From Myoxocephalus aenaeus (taxonomy: Eukaryota; Chordata; Actinopteri; Perciformes; Cottidae), in assembly GCA_038501785.1 (NCBI GenBank), contig JBAMJR010000073.1:1992001-2056000 (forward strand): a stretch of DNA of 64,000 nt. The letters are read 5' to 3'. The notes beneath the pieces are model-generated. The model did not search any database and had not been told where the DNA came from. It worked only from the letters and a program-made list of their open reading frames with translations. The translations under genes were made by a program, and so were the position numbers. Positions 26,338-39,520 of this stretch are shown piece after piece; position 1 is the stretch's first letter, and each line of letters starts with the position of its first letter.

Positions 26338-27339
26338 TACGTTGACAGCAGCGGAGGAGGGAGCCAGCAGGTTGAGTCATTAAAATCTCACCTGTAAGAG
26401 TTTTTCTGACTCCTTTTCGTCTTTTGCATTCTGAACTCTGGACTTCAGGGTCTCGTATTGCAGAATGGCCGCAGCACCAAAGGAGCAACCTGTAAACTGA
26501 TATGGAGTCAGACAGCAACCAACCAACCAATGTGCTCATACTGTCCCAAACCTTAGCGTTGCATCATGCATCGCTCTCGTTCTAAAACAAGAACCAGAGG
26601 ACCTACCCCTACGGTGAACAGCAGCGGTTTGAAAAGCGTCGGCCGGGGGACTTTTGGAGGAGGTGGGGGACCAGGTGTGCTGGCCTCAGAGGGTGTAGGT
26701 TTGGTTTCTTGGGTGACATTTCCTTTCTTTGTCTCCAGCCTTTTGGCTTCACGACGGAAACCACATCTCTGTTGGTTGTGGGGGTTCAGTCTGATTAAAA
26801 AACAAACAAGTAAACACATTATTACAACTTAATTATGCAGAGAAAAAGCATTTAATGTTCATAATACCTTGAGGTGTTGATTCAACTATTTGCAGGGCTG
26901 AAACTAAATTCTCATTTGAATTATTGATTCATTGTTTGGTCTTTAAAAGTCATACATTGCGACAAATGCAGATCACAATGTCCTGCAGCCCACAGTGGTG
27001 TCTTCAAACTGCCTGTTTTGATTGACTACAGTCTAAAAGTAAAACATAGTTTACTACCACATAAGGCAAACGAATCAACGAATATTTGATATTTTGTGAA
27101 GAAAAAAACGATATAACTATCTCTTCCCTCTAGGCTATATAATAAACTACACATTAGGCAGTAGGAAACATCGGGACATGTGAATGCTGCTCGATCCGTT
27201 AAAGACAGATACAGATAAAACGTGTACACTTCTACTGTAAACAAATGAAATGAGTTAAATAGCAGTATGCTTCAGTTCCGTAAATCTCTTTACAATGACA
27301 GTGGGAACACTTAGGTAATCACACACTGCTGACCGAGAG

Positions 27340-27371
<32 letters not shown>

Positions 27372-27506
27372 CATACAAACTTTGTTATTCTCGCTAACGA
27401 CCTAAACAGCTTGGACATCTTCTCACCTGGTGCTCCGTGCAGTAGTGTTGTTGGATCTGAGGAACTCTGTTTTAGTCCATTTCATTACACATCCTCTCCA
27501 CGCCAT
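22279..27506 (-). CDS. parl: PARL, inner-mitochondrial-membrane rhomboid protease, complete
   Basis: Ten exons in transcript order: 27506-27427, 26790-26607, 26496-26392, 26238-26115, 25996-25901, 25797-25648, 25419-25349, 25257-25156, 24814-24717 and 22393-22279. They total 1125 bp (374 aa plus TGA; human PARL is 379). The catalytic Ser is residue 271 in LGASGAVM and the catalytic His is residue 329 in DHAAHLGGALFG. Also present are GQRTVTGIIAVN, HYSIVHMVANMYVLW, KEQFLAVYLSAG and the C-terminal GHKLIWRKREPLVKLWH. The N-terminus is basic and Ser/Thr-rich, as expected of a mitochondrial targeting peptide. From family knowledge, PARL cleaves PINK1, PGAM5 and other membrane proteins in mitochondrial quality control and apoptosis. 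The last exon is 2.3 kb from the others because transposons sit in that intron. Confidence 0.95.
22872..24314. mobile_element. Outer inverted-repeat DNA element in the last parl intron
   Basis: The left terminus AGGGTCAATCCCAATCTCCA plus CCCT is matched by an inverted right terminus ending AGGGTGGAGATTGGAATTGA plus CCCT (about 25 bp, one mismatch). No transposase frame is visible. A second element is nested inside it. Superfamily not assigned. Confidence 0.7.
23325..24081. mobile_element. Nested non-autonomous DNA element with target-site duplication
   Basis: It starts CAGGGTACCCGCGAGG and ends GGGGGTACCCTG. GTCTTAAAAA/AAGTCTTAAATTT phrases sit at both ends in inverted arrangement. TGGAA directly flanks it on both sides (23320-23324 and 24082-24086), which fits a 5-bp target-site duplication. 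No transposase is seen. Confidence 0.75.
26299..26334. repeat. (TA)n microsatellite in a parl intron
   Basis: About 18 TA units lie between the third and fourth parl exons. Confidence 0.95.
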
Positions 27507-27732
27507 GTTTGTGATGACCTCCTAGCCGAAGCACAGCCCACTGCCGGGCTGGGACCTAATGCTGCGTTCAAGGACTCGTCTAAAAGCTCCGACATCTGCC
27601 CACCTCCACTCAAGAGCTCTCTAAATGTGGTAAATGCAACTACAATACCATGTAGGCTACACGTATAATAATACAAGTCTAAGCAGGTTGTACATAGTGT
27701 ACATACATGTAAAGGTAAGTCCGTATGTAGGC

Positions 27733-27735
<3 letters not shown>

Positions 27736-27827
<92 letters not shown>
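27736..27827. repeat. (GT)n-(TA)n microsatellite
   Basis: About 37 GT units run directly into about 8 TA units. Confidence 0.97.
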
Positions 27828-28399
27828 CATAAACCTCCTTCCATATACCTATAGTAACTTATTATCCAACTAAAGCCAATCATATGATCCTACAGCCTTC
27901 TTTGCATGAACACATTAGAAATGTGACCTGCATATTGTTTTACGGTGATTTATTGTATACCTTTTTTTCTCAGTATTTTCGGTTTAATGTACTATTGTTG
28001 AGTTTTTGTTTTGAACTCTCTCTTGCATATTTATTGTTGAGTTTAATGTATTTTAAAGGCATGATGGGCAGTGCAAATTAGCTTAGGCTACGAAGGCTGT
28101 GGCGTGTTGCATTGTTTTATCTGAGATACTTATGCAAATAATTATATATAAATATAGATATTGTATGTACACTGAGAGATACTGAAAACCAAACAGTGAA
28201 ATTCCTTGTATATATACGTATACCTGGCTGATAAAGTTGAATGCACCTGAGGGTACTGTGCTGTGCATGCACCACAACATATTTGTGTTTTTCCAGAGGT
28301 AACGCTTCACTACCCTCTAGTGATGTATAAAAGTGTAGCTGTGTCAGATGCCAGTGAAGCACTAGTAAATTTACTAAAGCAATGAACTGAAAAGTACAG

Positions 28400-28921
28400 T
28401 TTTTAAGTACTTTCAATGTTGTGCTATTTTAAACTTCAACTCGACTACATTTCAAAGGGAAATATTGTACTTTTTACTCCACTGCATTTATTCAACAGCA
28501 TCTAGCTATGCAGAACTAAGGATCAGTTTGTACACATTTTAACACTATAGGAAATGCATAGATGAGAAGGCTGAATTTCATGTAAGTGCTTGAGTTTACA
28601 GGTCCTGGCTATTGGGAATGTTGGCTCAATGGGACAGAGCTATCATTAATGGCTGCTGTGAAAAACACCTGTGTTATAGATTTAACTAAACATACACAAT
28701 AATGCACCAGTAACACAAATTCAAGAAATTAATATAATAACGTCACTCTGAAAGGGACACTTCTACTCAATAAGTAATTTTACCTTTGATACATTAAGTA
28801 CTTTTGTACTTTTACTTGAGTAAAATGGTGTATACAGGCCTTCTACATGGAGTATTTTTTTCCTTTGTTGTATTGATACTTTTACTTAAGTAGAGGATAA
28901 AAATACTTATTCAACCACTGA
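28400..28921. mobile_element. Small teleost inverted-repeat element (hAT-like MITE)
   Basis: The right end reads TACTTTTACTTAAGTAGAGG and finishes with TTCAACCACTG, whose inverse CAGTGGTTGAA is the typical terminus of a very common fish MITE. The left end near 28400 has the related AAGTAC motifs but is degraded. Family name is from memory. Confidence 0.6.
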
Positions 28922-29909
28922 AGATCGATTAGAAGAGAAGAAAATACATAAATAAATATAAAAGCTTTGAGCGTAGAATAAGAATAAGAAGACGGAGTGA
29001 GTGAGAACACCGTAGAAAATAAGTGTTAATATATCACATATTCTTCAAAATGTCAAAATATTAAAACAAATATGATAAATTATTATTATTATAAATCCTT
29101 TGGTGAACACACTGACATTTGTTTCCATAAAAACATGAGATAATGCAGTCGAAGCCTCCTGGGACTAAACAGTATTGATGGTGTTGCTATTGGCATTTGG
29201 ACAAGTTCCATACACTCCTCACAAGCTCGCCAAGGACTCTGGAAATAGGTGAAGAAGGGAAAATACACAACGAGAAGGCTGCACTGCAGTGTCTGCAGAG
29301 TAAGGGCTCTCCTCCAAAGCAAAATCTGCACTTGACTTGCTGGGCTACTTGAGCTACAGACACTATTGCACAGAGAAAAGTATGTCATACAGACCATGAT
29401 AAAAACAAGTTTAGAAGTAGGTAGGCAATTAATCTTAACTGAGGCATGCATTCAAGTGGGGTCATTATAATACAATCTCACTTCTGTGAGACAATTATGT
29501 AGCTGTACAGAAAAGTGTAGAGGTTTCAGGGTAAAGATTAGAGTGTACAAAGACAGAAGAACACTATGCCTTTGCCACTGTATGGACCCAAGGACACGCT
29601 GCTAAGTTAGATGATATCCGGGTGCAGGTCTGGGGCAAGGGAGGACAGGGAGATGTGGGAGTGCAGGAAGAGGAGGACGAGGAGGATGAAGAGAGCAGCG
29701 GAGCGAAGGGAGGGATGACGGTGATAGGAGTCAGCACAGGACCGATTGAGGTGGGGAGGCTAAAAAGAGGGCTAGAAAGGGAGGAGTGGACGAAAAAGAG
29801 GGTGAGAATCATAAATATTGAAGTGGCTGTATAAGTTAATTTTGGTAAAAGCTGTTTGGACTTTTGGTAAAAGAACCATCGGCCCTGCAATGCAATGACG
29901 CAACCCTCA

Positions 29910-29911
29910 CA

Positions 29912-29971
<60 letters not shown>
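29910..29971. repeat. (CA)n microsatellite
   Basis: About 30 CA units. Confidence 0.97.
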
Positions 29972-29975
<4 letters not shown>

Positions 29976-30694
29976 TCCATCTCTCTCTGGATCTGTAGAG
30001 GACTATAGGTTTATTTTCTGCTCAATGCATTTTTTTTCTTCCCGCAGCAGAGGTGTCCTCTTTCAGGTCCCCTCATCGATTTGCTGTGAACCGACGCCAG
30101 CCAGGATTTGCCTGTGTCGGCAACAGGGCCTCGGTCATGTGACAGGAAGTATCGGAATTCAGAACAACCTGTCATTCATGTAGGACACTCATTTATCTTA
30201 CTGCAATCACAGTATGTCGAGAAAGAGAGAATAAGAAGGAGACTCTGATGTCCCATATTTGTGATTTGGATCCACAGCCAGACTCATGATGCTGCACGTC
30301 ATTTGGCCTTGAGGCTTCTATTTCAGCTCAAAGGATAGAAACATCTTATACGAACAGCACAGTCTTTTTATACCATCGGAGGAAATTCTAGCTATCATAA
30401 AGTCCCATCCGAATGCTGACGGTGAGCTTTCCAAGACACTGATCAATGGGCCAGTTAGATGACACCACACTGTGACTTGTTATCGTTTTCCCCCTGCATA
30501 GATGTTGAGAATCAATGGTCAGAGTGTGACTGTGGTATTTGTTAATAAGATAAGCAGCTGATTGACACTGTTAAGCGGTGTGAAGTGGACACTGAGTGGG
30601 AGTTCAGGTAACTCCACCACTGCATAGTCCTGATGTTTTATTTTGCCCAAAACACCACAGATGAAAAAGCACACAGCATGACAGGAAATGTTAG

Positions 30695-30775
30695 TGCATA
30701 GAACCTTGCGATCAGAGCATAGAACTCTGAGATCAGAGCATAGAACCTTGTGGTCAGAGCATAGAACCCTGAGAA
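30695..30775. repeat. 21-bp minisatellite, about four copies
   Basis: The unit GATCAGAGCATAGAACTCTGA repeats head to tail with a few substitutions (for example GTGGTCAGAGCATAGAACCC). Confidence 0.85.
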
Positions 30776-31558
30776 ACACCACAGGGTTGTTTTGGGTTGG
30801 TTTCCATTTAAGGTTTAAAATAAAAGTATTGCAAAATCAGAGGGGCACTTAGACAAACATGAGAGCAGCGCACTCTTATGCACACGCTGTACCTTTGTCA
30901 ACACATCTGCCCCGGCAGTTCACACCGAGTTGATGCCAACATATGAGCCGCTTCTTCCAGAGTGCTACAAGCACACACCCATTACAATGGAAGAGTCAGC
31001 TCATTGAGAATGCACAGGGCAGTGTTTGTATATACTGTACACAATGTCTGCCGGACTTCTACTGCAGTATAATCAAATAACAGGCACAATAAAGAGTCAG
31101 ATGCTCGGGACAGAAATATTGATTTGTGATTCATTCATTAAATATTGATGTCTCACAGCAAAATATCCTCTGTCTTTGCAGAATGGTATAAAGCAACATG
31201 GTAAGGTGGGCAGCAGGTGTGTGAGGACAGAGCTCACCACTAGGCTGGGGTTGGAAACAGTTTATTGTTAATTCAGAAGTAAGCGTAGTCTCTCTGGCCT
31301 TACTCCGGCATGTCCTTAAGTATTACAGATAATTTCCATGAAACAGCCCTGACACACCAATGATAAACATGGCAAAAGCTGTTCTATTTTGAGAGGTATA
31401 CGTTTGCCACCTTTGTCCCAAATTTCTGGTTTCTCTATTATTATAAAGTGCATGTTTTATGAGTGACTTGTGTGACTACTTTGGTTGTAGACGTGAAGGT
31501 CTGGAGATATGAAATGTATACCGCAGCATTCTCGATCTGGATTGTATGAATGAGCGGC

Positions 31559-31632
<74 letters not shown>
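31559..31632. repeat. (TA)n microsatellite
   Basis: More than 30 TA units with one TG interruption near the 3' edge. Confidence 0.97.
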
Positions 31633-31633
<1 letters not shown>

Positions 31634-32004
31634 AACTGAAGATCAGGATCAAAATCATCACGTACACATACATGGAATTTGACACTGGCTACATTGCTCT
31701 CGTCATACACATATTATATAAAATAAACAAGATAAATAAAAATACATTAAAGACAACAGAGTAGTGCAAGTAGTGCAGCTGGAGGTGTCTGATTAATTGT
31801 TCATCAGAGTGATGGCCAGTGGAAAGATATTTTGAATGGAAAACAGCATAAATCAGGGGTTATCTATCTGGAACACTTTTGTCAGCATAAATCATCAGAA
31901 CAAATTATAACAGCCCAACAGTGACAGAAAGAGCTCCTGCCAAAAAAAAACATACTGAACTCCTGCATCGAGACACAATGCACACCCTGCATCCGCTCTC
32001 TCCT

Positions 32005-32007
<3 letters not shown>

Positions 32008-32093
<86 letters not shown>
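32008..32093. repeat. (CA)n microsatellite
   Basis: About 43 CA units immediately before the presumed leader of the candidate first exon at 32392. Confidence 0.97.
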
Positions 32094-32095
<2 letters not shown>

Positions 32096-32391
32096 CCCAA
32101 CCCTCCCTCGTTCTTTACCTGAGCCCTCGGTCCACCTTACTCAGAAACTCTTGCCTACACGAAGGGGAACGCACGAGCTCACCGAAGAGCTCCGCATCCC
32201 GGCGTCGCTTTCGTGCGTTCCAGCGGGGTCCCAGAAGGGAGCTCATGTTGTAATCTATTACTTGAAACAAGCAACTTGCCTCCCTCCCTGCTCTAGCTGT
32301 CCCAACTGAAGAAGCGAGCGCGGACCACCTACCAGGCGCGATCCTCCAGCCTACGTCGGCAATCTAATCAACTTCTGCACCGCAAGGGGAC

Positions 32392-32410
32392 ATGGGTGAT
32401 AAACACGGCG
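32392..32410 (+). CDS. Candidate alternative first coding exon of fgf12 (MGDKHG)
   Basis: An ATG opens MGDKHG and then a single G directly before GTAAGG, a good donor. That phase (one G) is what fgf12 exon 2 needs, since it starts AG CCG CAG CTG: G+AG gives Glu and the product would begin MGDKHG-EPQLKG. The 290 bp upstream are CpG-rich and leader-like. Mammalian FGF12-1B is similarly tiny (MESK-EPQLKG, from memory), so this could be its counterpart. It could also belong to an unrelated or non-coding transcript. No transcript evidence is available. Confidence 0.45.
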
Positions 32411-32495
32411 GTAAGGAACTTCCACGTGCTTGTATGTGAATAAGTTATGGGCTCCGTTGCTTATTTGCGTGGCATCTTTTGAGCACAGACTGCGG

Positions 32496-32496
<1 letters not shown>

Positions 32497-32553
<57 letters not shown>

Positions 32554-32587
32554 AAACACACACACACAAAACACACACACACAACAC
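32497..32587. repeat. Compound (CA)n microsatellite
   Basis: A pure CA run to 32550 is followed by AAAACACACAC-type interrupted repeats. Confidence 0.95.
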
Positions 32588-33431
32588 AAGCCTTAACTTT
32601 GTTAATATAATGTGCACATGTAATATACAACTTGAACCAGGCGGATGCATGCGCGTGATCCCGTGCGTGCTTTGATGTGAGTTAAGCAGCCACATCAGCT
32701 TTCCGGTGCTGCAGCGCGATGCTGCTGCTGCTGCTGCTGTACCCCGGCTTCATGGCTCAGTCTGCCGCCTGCACCTAGTTTGATCTCTCCGTTCAGAAAA
32801 CCTTACCAGCACGAGAGTTATCAGCTCAAAAAAAAAAAAAAAAAACATTTCAAATGCTTATGACATGCAACTAATGCAAATATACCAGGCCTGCATTACA
32901 CCCCCAGTGTTGCGCATGGTAAACGGCGTTATAGTCTCCCTGCTGGAGCTTCCCTATACTCCATCGGTGCTGTCAGCTGATTCAGACAAAAACTGCTGGC
33001 TCTCCACTTTTTTTTGTCGGCGAGATAAATGCTGCTGCTCCGCGTGCAGAGGCGGTGTGGCCTCAGCGACCAGCATGCGTGTTGTTGACAAAGCTGTTTA
33101 ACGCTGCCAGCAATAGAAGAGGCTGTTGTTTAGATGCTGCATGGAAAACTAGATGAGTCCTTACATATCTACTCTTAAATGTGTATATGTTATTGTGTAG
33201 ACAGTGTGTAGTACAATGGTGCATGGGTTAAACAAATTCAGGTGCATTCCCTTCTTAAAATATATATTTGGACAAGGGACAGAGGGCCCCTCTTTAAGTA
33301 GGGTAACCTTCTCGCTCATGGTCACCCTGATCTCTTTTGCTGCGTAATGCATGATACAGAAGTCATGTATACAGTACATGTGAGGGGTAACTGGGGATGC
33401 ACCTATACACCCTATGGGCTGTACCTGAACC

Positions 33432-33506
33432 AAGCTATAAACTCTGGAACTCAAAGTGTATAAGAAGGGGGTTCTTATACACTTTGGGTTCCAGAGTTTA
33501 TAGCTT
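33432..33506. repeat. Near-perfect hairpin, 35-bp arms
   Basis: The arm starting AAGCTATAAACTCTGGAACT is inverted after a 5-base GGGGG loop, with one mismatch in 35. Confidence 0.9.
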
Positions 33507-36500
33507 CATTGATTCCACACAAATGAAGTGTTCACTACCACAAATGCTTTATGCTTTACTGCCATGCATAATGTCCTTTGTTCCTGTGTGTTGTTGTTCC
33601 CACCAGATCACAGTGTTTGCATCCTTGCATATCAGGAGAGACTTTAGATGTATGTTATCTCATTGGACTTAGTCAGTTTTTTCGTCTGTCGTCTCCGTTT
33701 GAGACTTTTTTCATGCCACATGTGCACTTAAACCATGGAAACATTACACGTTTAAATAACTCCAGGGCAGTTATGACAATATAAACCATGTGAATCAGGG
33801 TGGATCTCCACAATAAAGATAAAAGCCAACACTAGCTCAATACAGTACGTCAGTCTGACCTTATGTCTTTCTTTAGACTAACAGTTTGCCCTCTCCGTTT
33901 GTGTCTCGGTGGCTCTTGTGTGATGACAGAAAGGATCCTATATTGACTTATTTTAATATTTCCTGTTTTATTCATCAGTTAGTGGTGTGGCGGGCTCTTC
34001 AGCTTGATAAATCTACTCTTGGGACATCAGCTTGTTTGTGCGTTCGTGTTACTGTGGCAGTATGTTTTCATACATCCGTCGGCGGTGACCTGTTTGATGT
34101 GTCTCTTCTGTTTGTCACTGTGACCAAACTAGTTTCGGATGTCAGGACTGCCAACTGGCAAATCGGGCAACTGTGTAGCAATTTTATGAATTCTAATTGC
34201 GCTTTTGGAATCTGAAAGGATCCACCATGAGAGCATCAACTGACTAATACGGCCTTAATGTGAGTGCTGTTTTATTACCTGATCTTGGAACAGTTCCCCT
34301 GCGGCAAAAGCTTGTGTTAATGACAGTCCTCCTCTTGCTGTGTACACAGAAGAAATAAAGCACATTTCTTACAGTGGTCCTGTGGTCTGTTGTATGCAAC
34401 CTCCTTCATGTGCCCAGGTGTCTTATCATGTGCACTCCACTTCACAAGTACACACAGTGCTGCCGATTCATTTCTACCCCTTCCTCACTCTCCTCATCTT
34501 TTAAATCCCCCCCTTTCTTGCACACGACAGCAACCTCTTTACCTCTCATTTCTTATTCTCCACATATTTGCAGTCTTGGCTATCGCATGATTTAAATATT
34601 CTCCTTCCTTCCTAAAGAGCCGCTCTTTGTCTTTTTCTTACTCTCTCCTTTATTAATACACAGGGCTACACAGCAGGTCCACTGAAAAAATACAAATAAA
34701 AAAATCCTCTTCTTTTCCCTATATATGAGAAGTGAAAAAGCTAGATGCAATTTCAATACTGTGATGCTGATACGTTATCTGTGACCATGCTGTGTCGTTG
34801 TACTCAGATTGAGCCACTAACCTCAAGTTTGCACGCTTGTCATTTTTTTTGCAAGAGACTTTTGGCAGCTTTACCTAATGCAACCATTAACAGTTTTGCC
34901 AATTTTAGCAACGCAGGCGTTGCTTTAGCTTTGCAGAATATGAGAATGCTTTCTGATATTTCAGCGTTAGTTACCATCAGTGGTGACTCAGTGCTGTTGT
35001 ACAACACAGTGTATGTTTATGTTACTCGCTTCTGCAGAATCAAAGTTCTTCTTCTTCTATAGGCGGTTGTAGCTGAGCATTAAAACCAACACTTATAGAA
35101 TTAAGTGCAACAGATACTTTACAGAAGTTTGGATGTTTTTCAGCCCTTTAAAAAGGATGTTTTTGCTCCAACCAAAGCCATTATTAAACCAGTAAGGTCC
35201 CATTGAGATACAATCAGATGATGTCTTCTGCCAGGGAAAAACTAGTAATTTATTTCTGAACATTTACAAACACACTGGCGATGTTTTTATTCAATTTTCT
35301 AATGTAATTTGTCTGAATCTGAGTCACCTCGTCTGTCACAACTTATTTTTGTAAGTTTCAACAATCATGTTATAATCATATTTAAAACATGTTATTAAAT
35401 ACATAAGAGCAAGGCAGTGCAGCTGTACTGTATAGTGATTGCAGTCACACAATAAAGTAATTTTTATCAAAACCGACACAAGCATGTCAATAGCACGTAC
35501 ATACTTTAAATAATTGTTTGGTGAACAGTAAACAATAATATACTTCATACATCAGGTTTTAAATGAGTAAGTGCACTTATTAATGCGTTTTGTAATGATC
35601 AGTTTTACTGTGGGCAGCGCTGCTGTAAACACTTACACACAACTGAGTCATCCTCACAGTAATGTAACACTTGCACTAGTTTAACAGGTAGTTATCCATA
35701 TGCTCTATTTCAAATTATTTTTTCTATTTATTGTTAAAAAAAAGGTTTTCGACAAACTCACTGTTTCTGCTTGTTTTAATACTTAATTGGAGCTATATTA
35801 AACTGAGTGAAACATTTAATCTAAAATGCGGTTTTAATGGCGGCACCTTATTAACAAGTCAATGTGTTGTGCATCGTTTTATATACATATTTCTGTGCAA
35901 GGATGTTGGATCAATACTTAGCTGCACATCATGAATTTATAATGATAGAGCGTTTGTTGGGTTAACTAGTTGAGTTTAAATATTCTTGAAATAGTTTTGC
36001 TTCCCACTGCAAAAACAAACCACCAACCTTGTTGTTGGGAAATAATACAGTAAACTAAAATCACAACTTTTGTCTTTTAAATGAAATGATCTGGAAGAAT
36101 GGGGACATCTAAATCTCAATGTGCGGATACTTTTCTAAATTGGACATTCTCCTCATTCTCGAAACGTTTGAGCCGCATAATCGCAATGCATTCCCACGTG
36201 ATACATTTTGACTGCAGTACCATTCAAAGCTGGTATCTCTTTACAAGGTGAACATTTTAACCTTGCTCCTGTTGACAGACAGTATCCAGGAAGGTGAAAT
36301 GAGAGCTGGCTAGTCTCGCATCTTTCCACTGTGTCATCACAGACAGATCTGAGTTTGCTCAAATACATATAGGACATGTCTTTTTTCGGACATGGTACCG
36401 TTAGGAAATATGCTGAGTGAAAGAAGGTGATTCATCCACGAGGTCACATGGGGTTTGAAACTGAGAGAAATGTGGGGTTGGAGGAAGGGAATTATACATC

Positions 36501-36904
36501 GGAAATTGTGCTTCCAAGGATGTATTTTATTCTGGGGTGGGGGTAACTATATGGCACTCTCTTTTCAGAAATCACGAACCGGTTACTAAAGATAATCCAC
36601 AGACCTTGTTGTCGGCAGTTTCATGTCGGAACTACTTTCAAACTTTAACACAATACCGGTAGGGCCGGGCGATATGGCACTTTGAGCACCACACATACGG
36701 TCCCCTTAAATTAGAGAGAAGGCAGACATCTCTGCAGCCAATATCTCCAAAAATAGGTGTCTCAAACCAAAACTATCTGGATTGATAACTAGCACTACAA
36801 GTATCTGGATACTATCTAAGCTTTTCTTTATGTGTATGTGTTTCTCTGTCTTTTTTGCTGTTAGTGTGAAGGATAAGAAACTAGGCAACATACAGCGAAT
36901 TATC

Positions 36905-37015
<111 letters not shown>

Positions 37016-38390
37016 AAACACACTGTACATAAATGCTGTAAAGTGAAATTATTGTGCGGTCTGCATGCCAGACTAAAAACTGTTTTCTTTATATTTCTAT
37101 GGGAGGGTCAGTTCATGTCCCAATTTAAGTAAAACACACAGGTTTTGGTCATGAATTTAGCTCTATTTTATGTAGTTTAGTTCCTCCCTGTGCCCTCTGT
37201 GCCACCTTTTCCTCGTCATGCTCTTTCTCTCTCTTTGTAGGTACTTGCTCTGCAGTGGGACACTATAATGGGAGATGAATATACAGCACCAGCACCATAT
37301 CTGTGACTCGTGGTCTGATGTCAGCTCCCTCCCTCCCTCCCTCCCTCCCTCCACCCATTCTCTCTTTACACCTCTTTGACCTTTCCTTATTTGCATGGAT
37401 GCTGTTGTTGAAGCATTTTGCTGACCCAAAATATCCTTTTATACATTGTATATTACACATTGTGAGGGCATGCTCCCAAGGTAGTCGGTGCCATATATAG
37501 GCGATTTGTTATCCGTGTGGTGCAAGGTTACCTGAGCACAAGAAAAACACAAGATATACTGTAAACAATCATTTAAATGCAGTCATGTGTTAAATGAATG
37601 CTGCAGAAGAGGCTGTGCAGAGCATCTTTGTCTCACACAGCAAATCCAATCACGTGTGTTTGGTCTTTAGTAACTCTGGTACTGAAAGACAAGTGATGCT
37701 ACTTTTTCTCCTTCTCTGTCTCTTCACTTCATGGTCAAATATCAGTTTCTCTGCATGTTATTTTAATCGGAGTGCTCTATGTCATGGCACCCCCTACAGT
37801 ACACAGTCACACATAGCTTTGCTTTCATGACAACTCATGACAACTCATGACAATATCAAATAAGGGGCCAAACTTGAAAGATTTTGTCTTTAGGATCTTG
37901 ATTAGTAAACCCAAAAAATATCTTTAGAATACGTTAAAAGGTATACATATCATGCATTATTCTCAGGGTCTTATCCAAGCAACATTTTTTTTTGTTTGTT
38001 TTATGCTTCAACAATGTTTTGTCTTATTGTTGATTCCATCTAGTCCTAAAAGTATTGAGCCATACTTTGTAAACCAGTTTTGTTAGAGCAGCTGATGCTG
38101 TGAGATCAAACTCACTTGTTTCTTTCACATACTAAGTAAGAATGATCTTGAAAGTGTCGTCTGTGGCGAGATAAAGCATGTGATCTTTTGTTTGAATTAT
38201 ATTTCATTGTTTTTTGTACATGTTACTATCCTTATTTAGAAAGTGAGTTCCTACTCAGAGATGTCTGTAGTGTAATATTTGTAGCTGACAAACAGTGTAT
38301 GTAGATGCTTCACGGTTGTATTTCCATTGTCATTGTACTTCCTATCCTACATTTTACTCAACTAAACGTATTAAACAGCTTTAATTACTT

Positions 38391-38493
<103 letters not shown>

Positions 38494-39449
38494 GATCCTA
38501 CACGATTAAAATGATCTCCACCTGACTAATACAGCAACGAAATGCTTGGCACAGTACATTGATTCATAATAAAAATCCAATGATTTTCTTTTGCTCATAA
38601 TATATATAGCAACACGTTCAACCCAATGCATACTTTTACTTAGCATTTTCCCTTTTAATTAAAGTATTTATTTTAACGAGTGAAAACTATTTATTTACCT
38701 TGTTCCACAGGATAAGCTCCTGATCAACTGTATTTACTCATATCACATGACTACGTTTAAGTCGGTACATGCGCACTGGGGTTATGGACGCACTCAGGAG
38801 AAGCTAAAATCCCAGATACAATTTATGTACATAGTATTGTATAACACCCTTATGGTGAACGCAAAGCTGCCGCACTTGTCGGACACAGAGGTGAACACTG
38901 TGGGCATCCGGGTTCATTACGCAGTGACCGAGCCTGCCACTTCCTGCCACTATCATCTAGAGACAACAAAACACCGTTGTCTTTACAGCTGACGTGTAGC
39001 TCTGCGTTGCCCGCGTGTTCCCAAAGGATCTGCGGGTAAATACAAAATAAATGTAAAAAAACGGGCGGGGGGGGGGGGATATATATATTGGCTCCTGGGT
39101 TTCAACACCTGTGCAGCCGGCGTCGGGTCGTCGCCTGAACTGTCAGCTCCGCATTACCTCACTCGTGGCATGGCATGCCGGCCTGCCACTTTACCCCTGC
39201 AGCTAACTTTGGCGTGCACTCTCACTCTCTCTCTCTCTCTCTCTCCCTCTCTCCCTCTCCTTTCCTGCTATTACGTCCGCTGCTGGTAAAGACGCGAAGA
39301 CAGGAGGAGGAGGGGGAGAGGAGGAGGAGGAGAGGAGGAGGGGGGGTTGTACAATTAAGAGCACATTGTAACGTCCTTGCGTTGCCTTCGCGTGGCGGAA
39401 GAGGAGTGTGTCGCGAACGCGATTGACCGCCGGTGGACGAGAAAAGGAT

Positions 39450-39453
<4 letters not shown>

Positions 39454-39519
<66 letters not shown>
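39454..39519. repeat. (GA)n microsatellite upstream of the 1B-like exon
   Basis: About 32 GA units, in the presumed leader or promoter region of the exon at 39704. Confidence 0.97.

Positions 39520-39520
<1 letters not shown>

Larger units (their letters stand above)
27507..32100. other. Intergenic region between parl and fgf12
   Basis: I recognise no gene. It holds a long (GT)n-(TA)n tract (27736-27827), an inverted-repeat element (about 28400-28920), a (CA)n tract (29910-29971), a 21-bp minisatellite (30695-30775) and a (TA)n tract (31559-31632). Open frames near 29089-29451 and 29564-29980 on the minus strand have low-complexity Ser/Leu/Pro content and match nothing I know. Confidence 0.5.

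Noticed and set aside
29089..29451. 120-codon minus frame near 29.1-29.4 kb
   Set aside because: Some plausible protein-like phrases, but no domain, no splice structure and no flanking exon found; not called.
29564..29980. 138-codon minus frame, Ser/Pro-rich
   Set aside because: Starts inside a CA repeat; low complexity and no homology I recognise.
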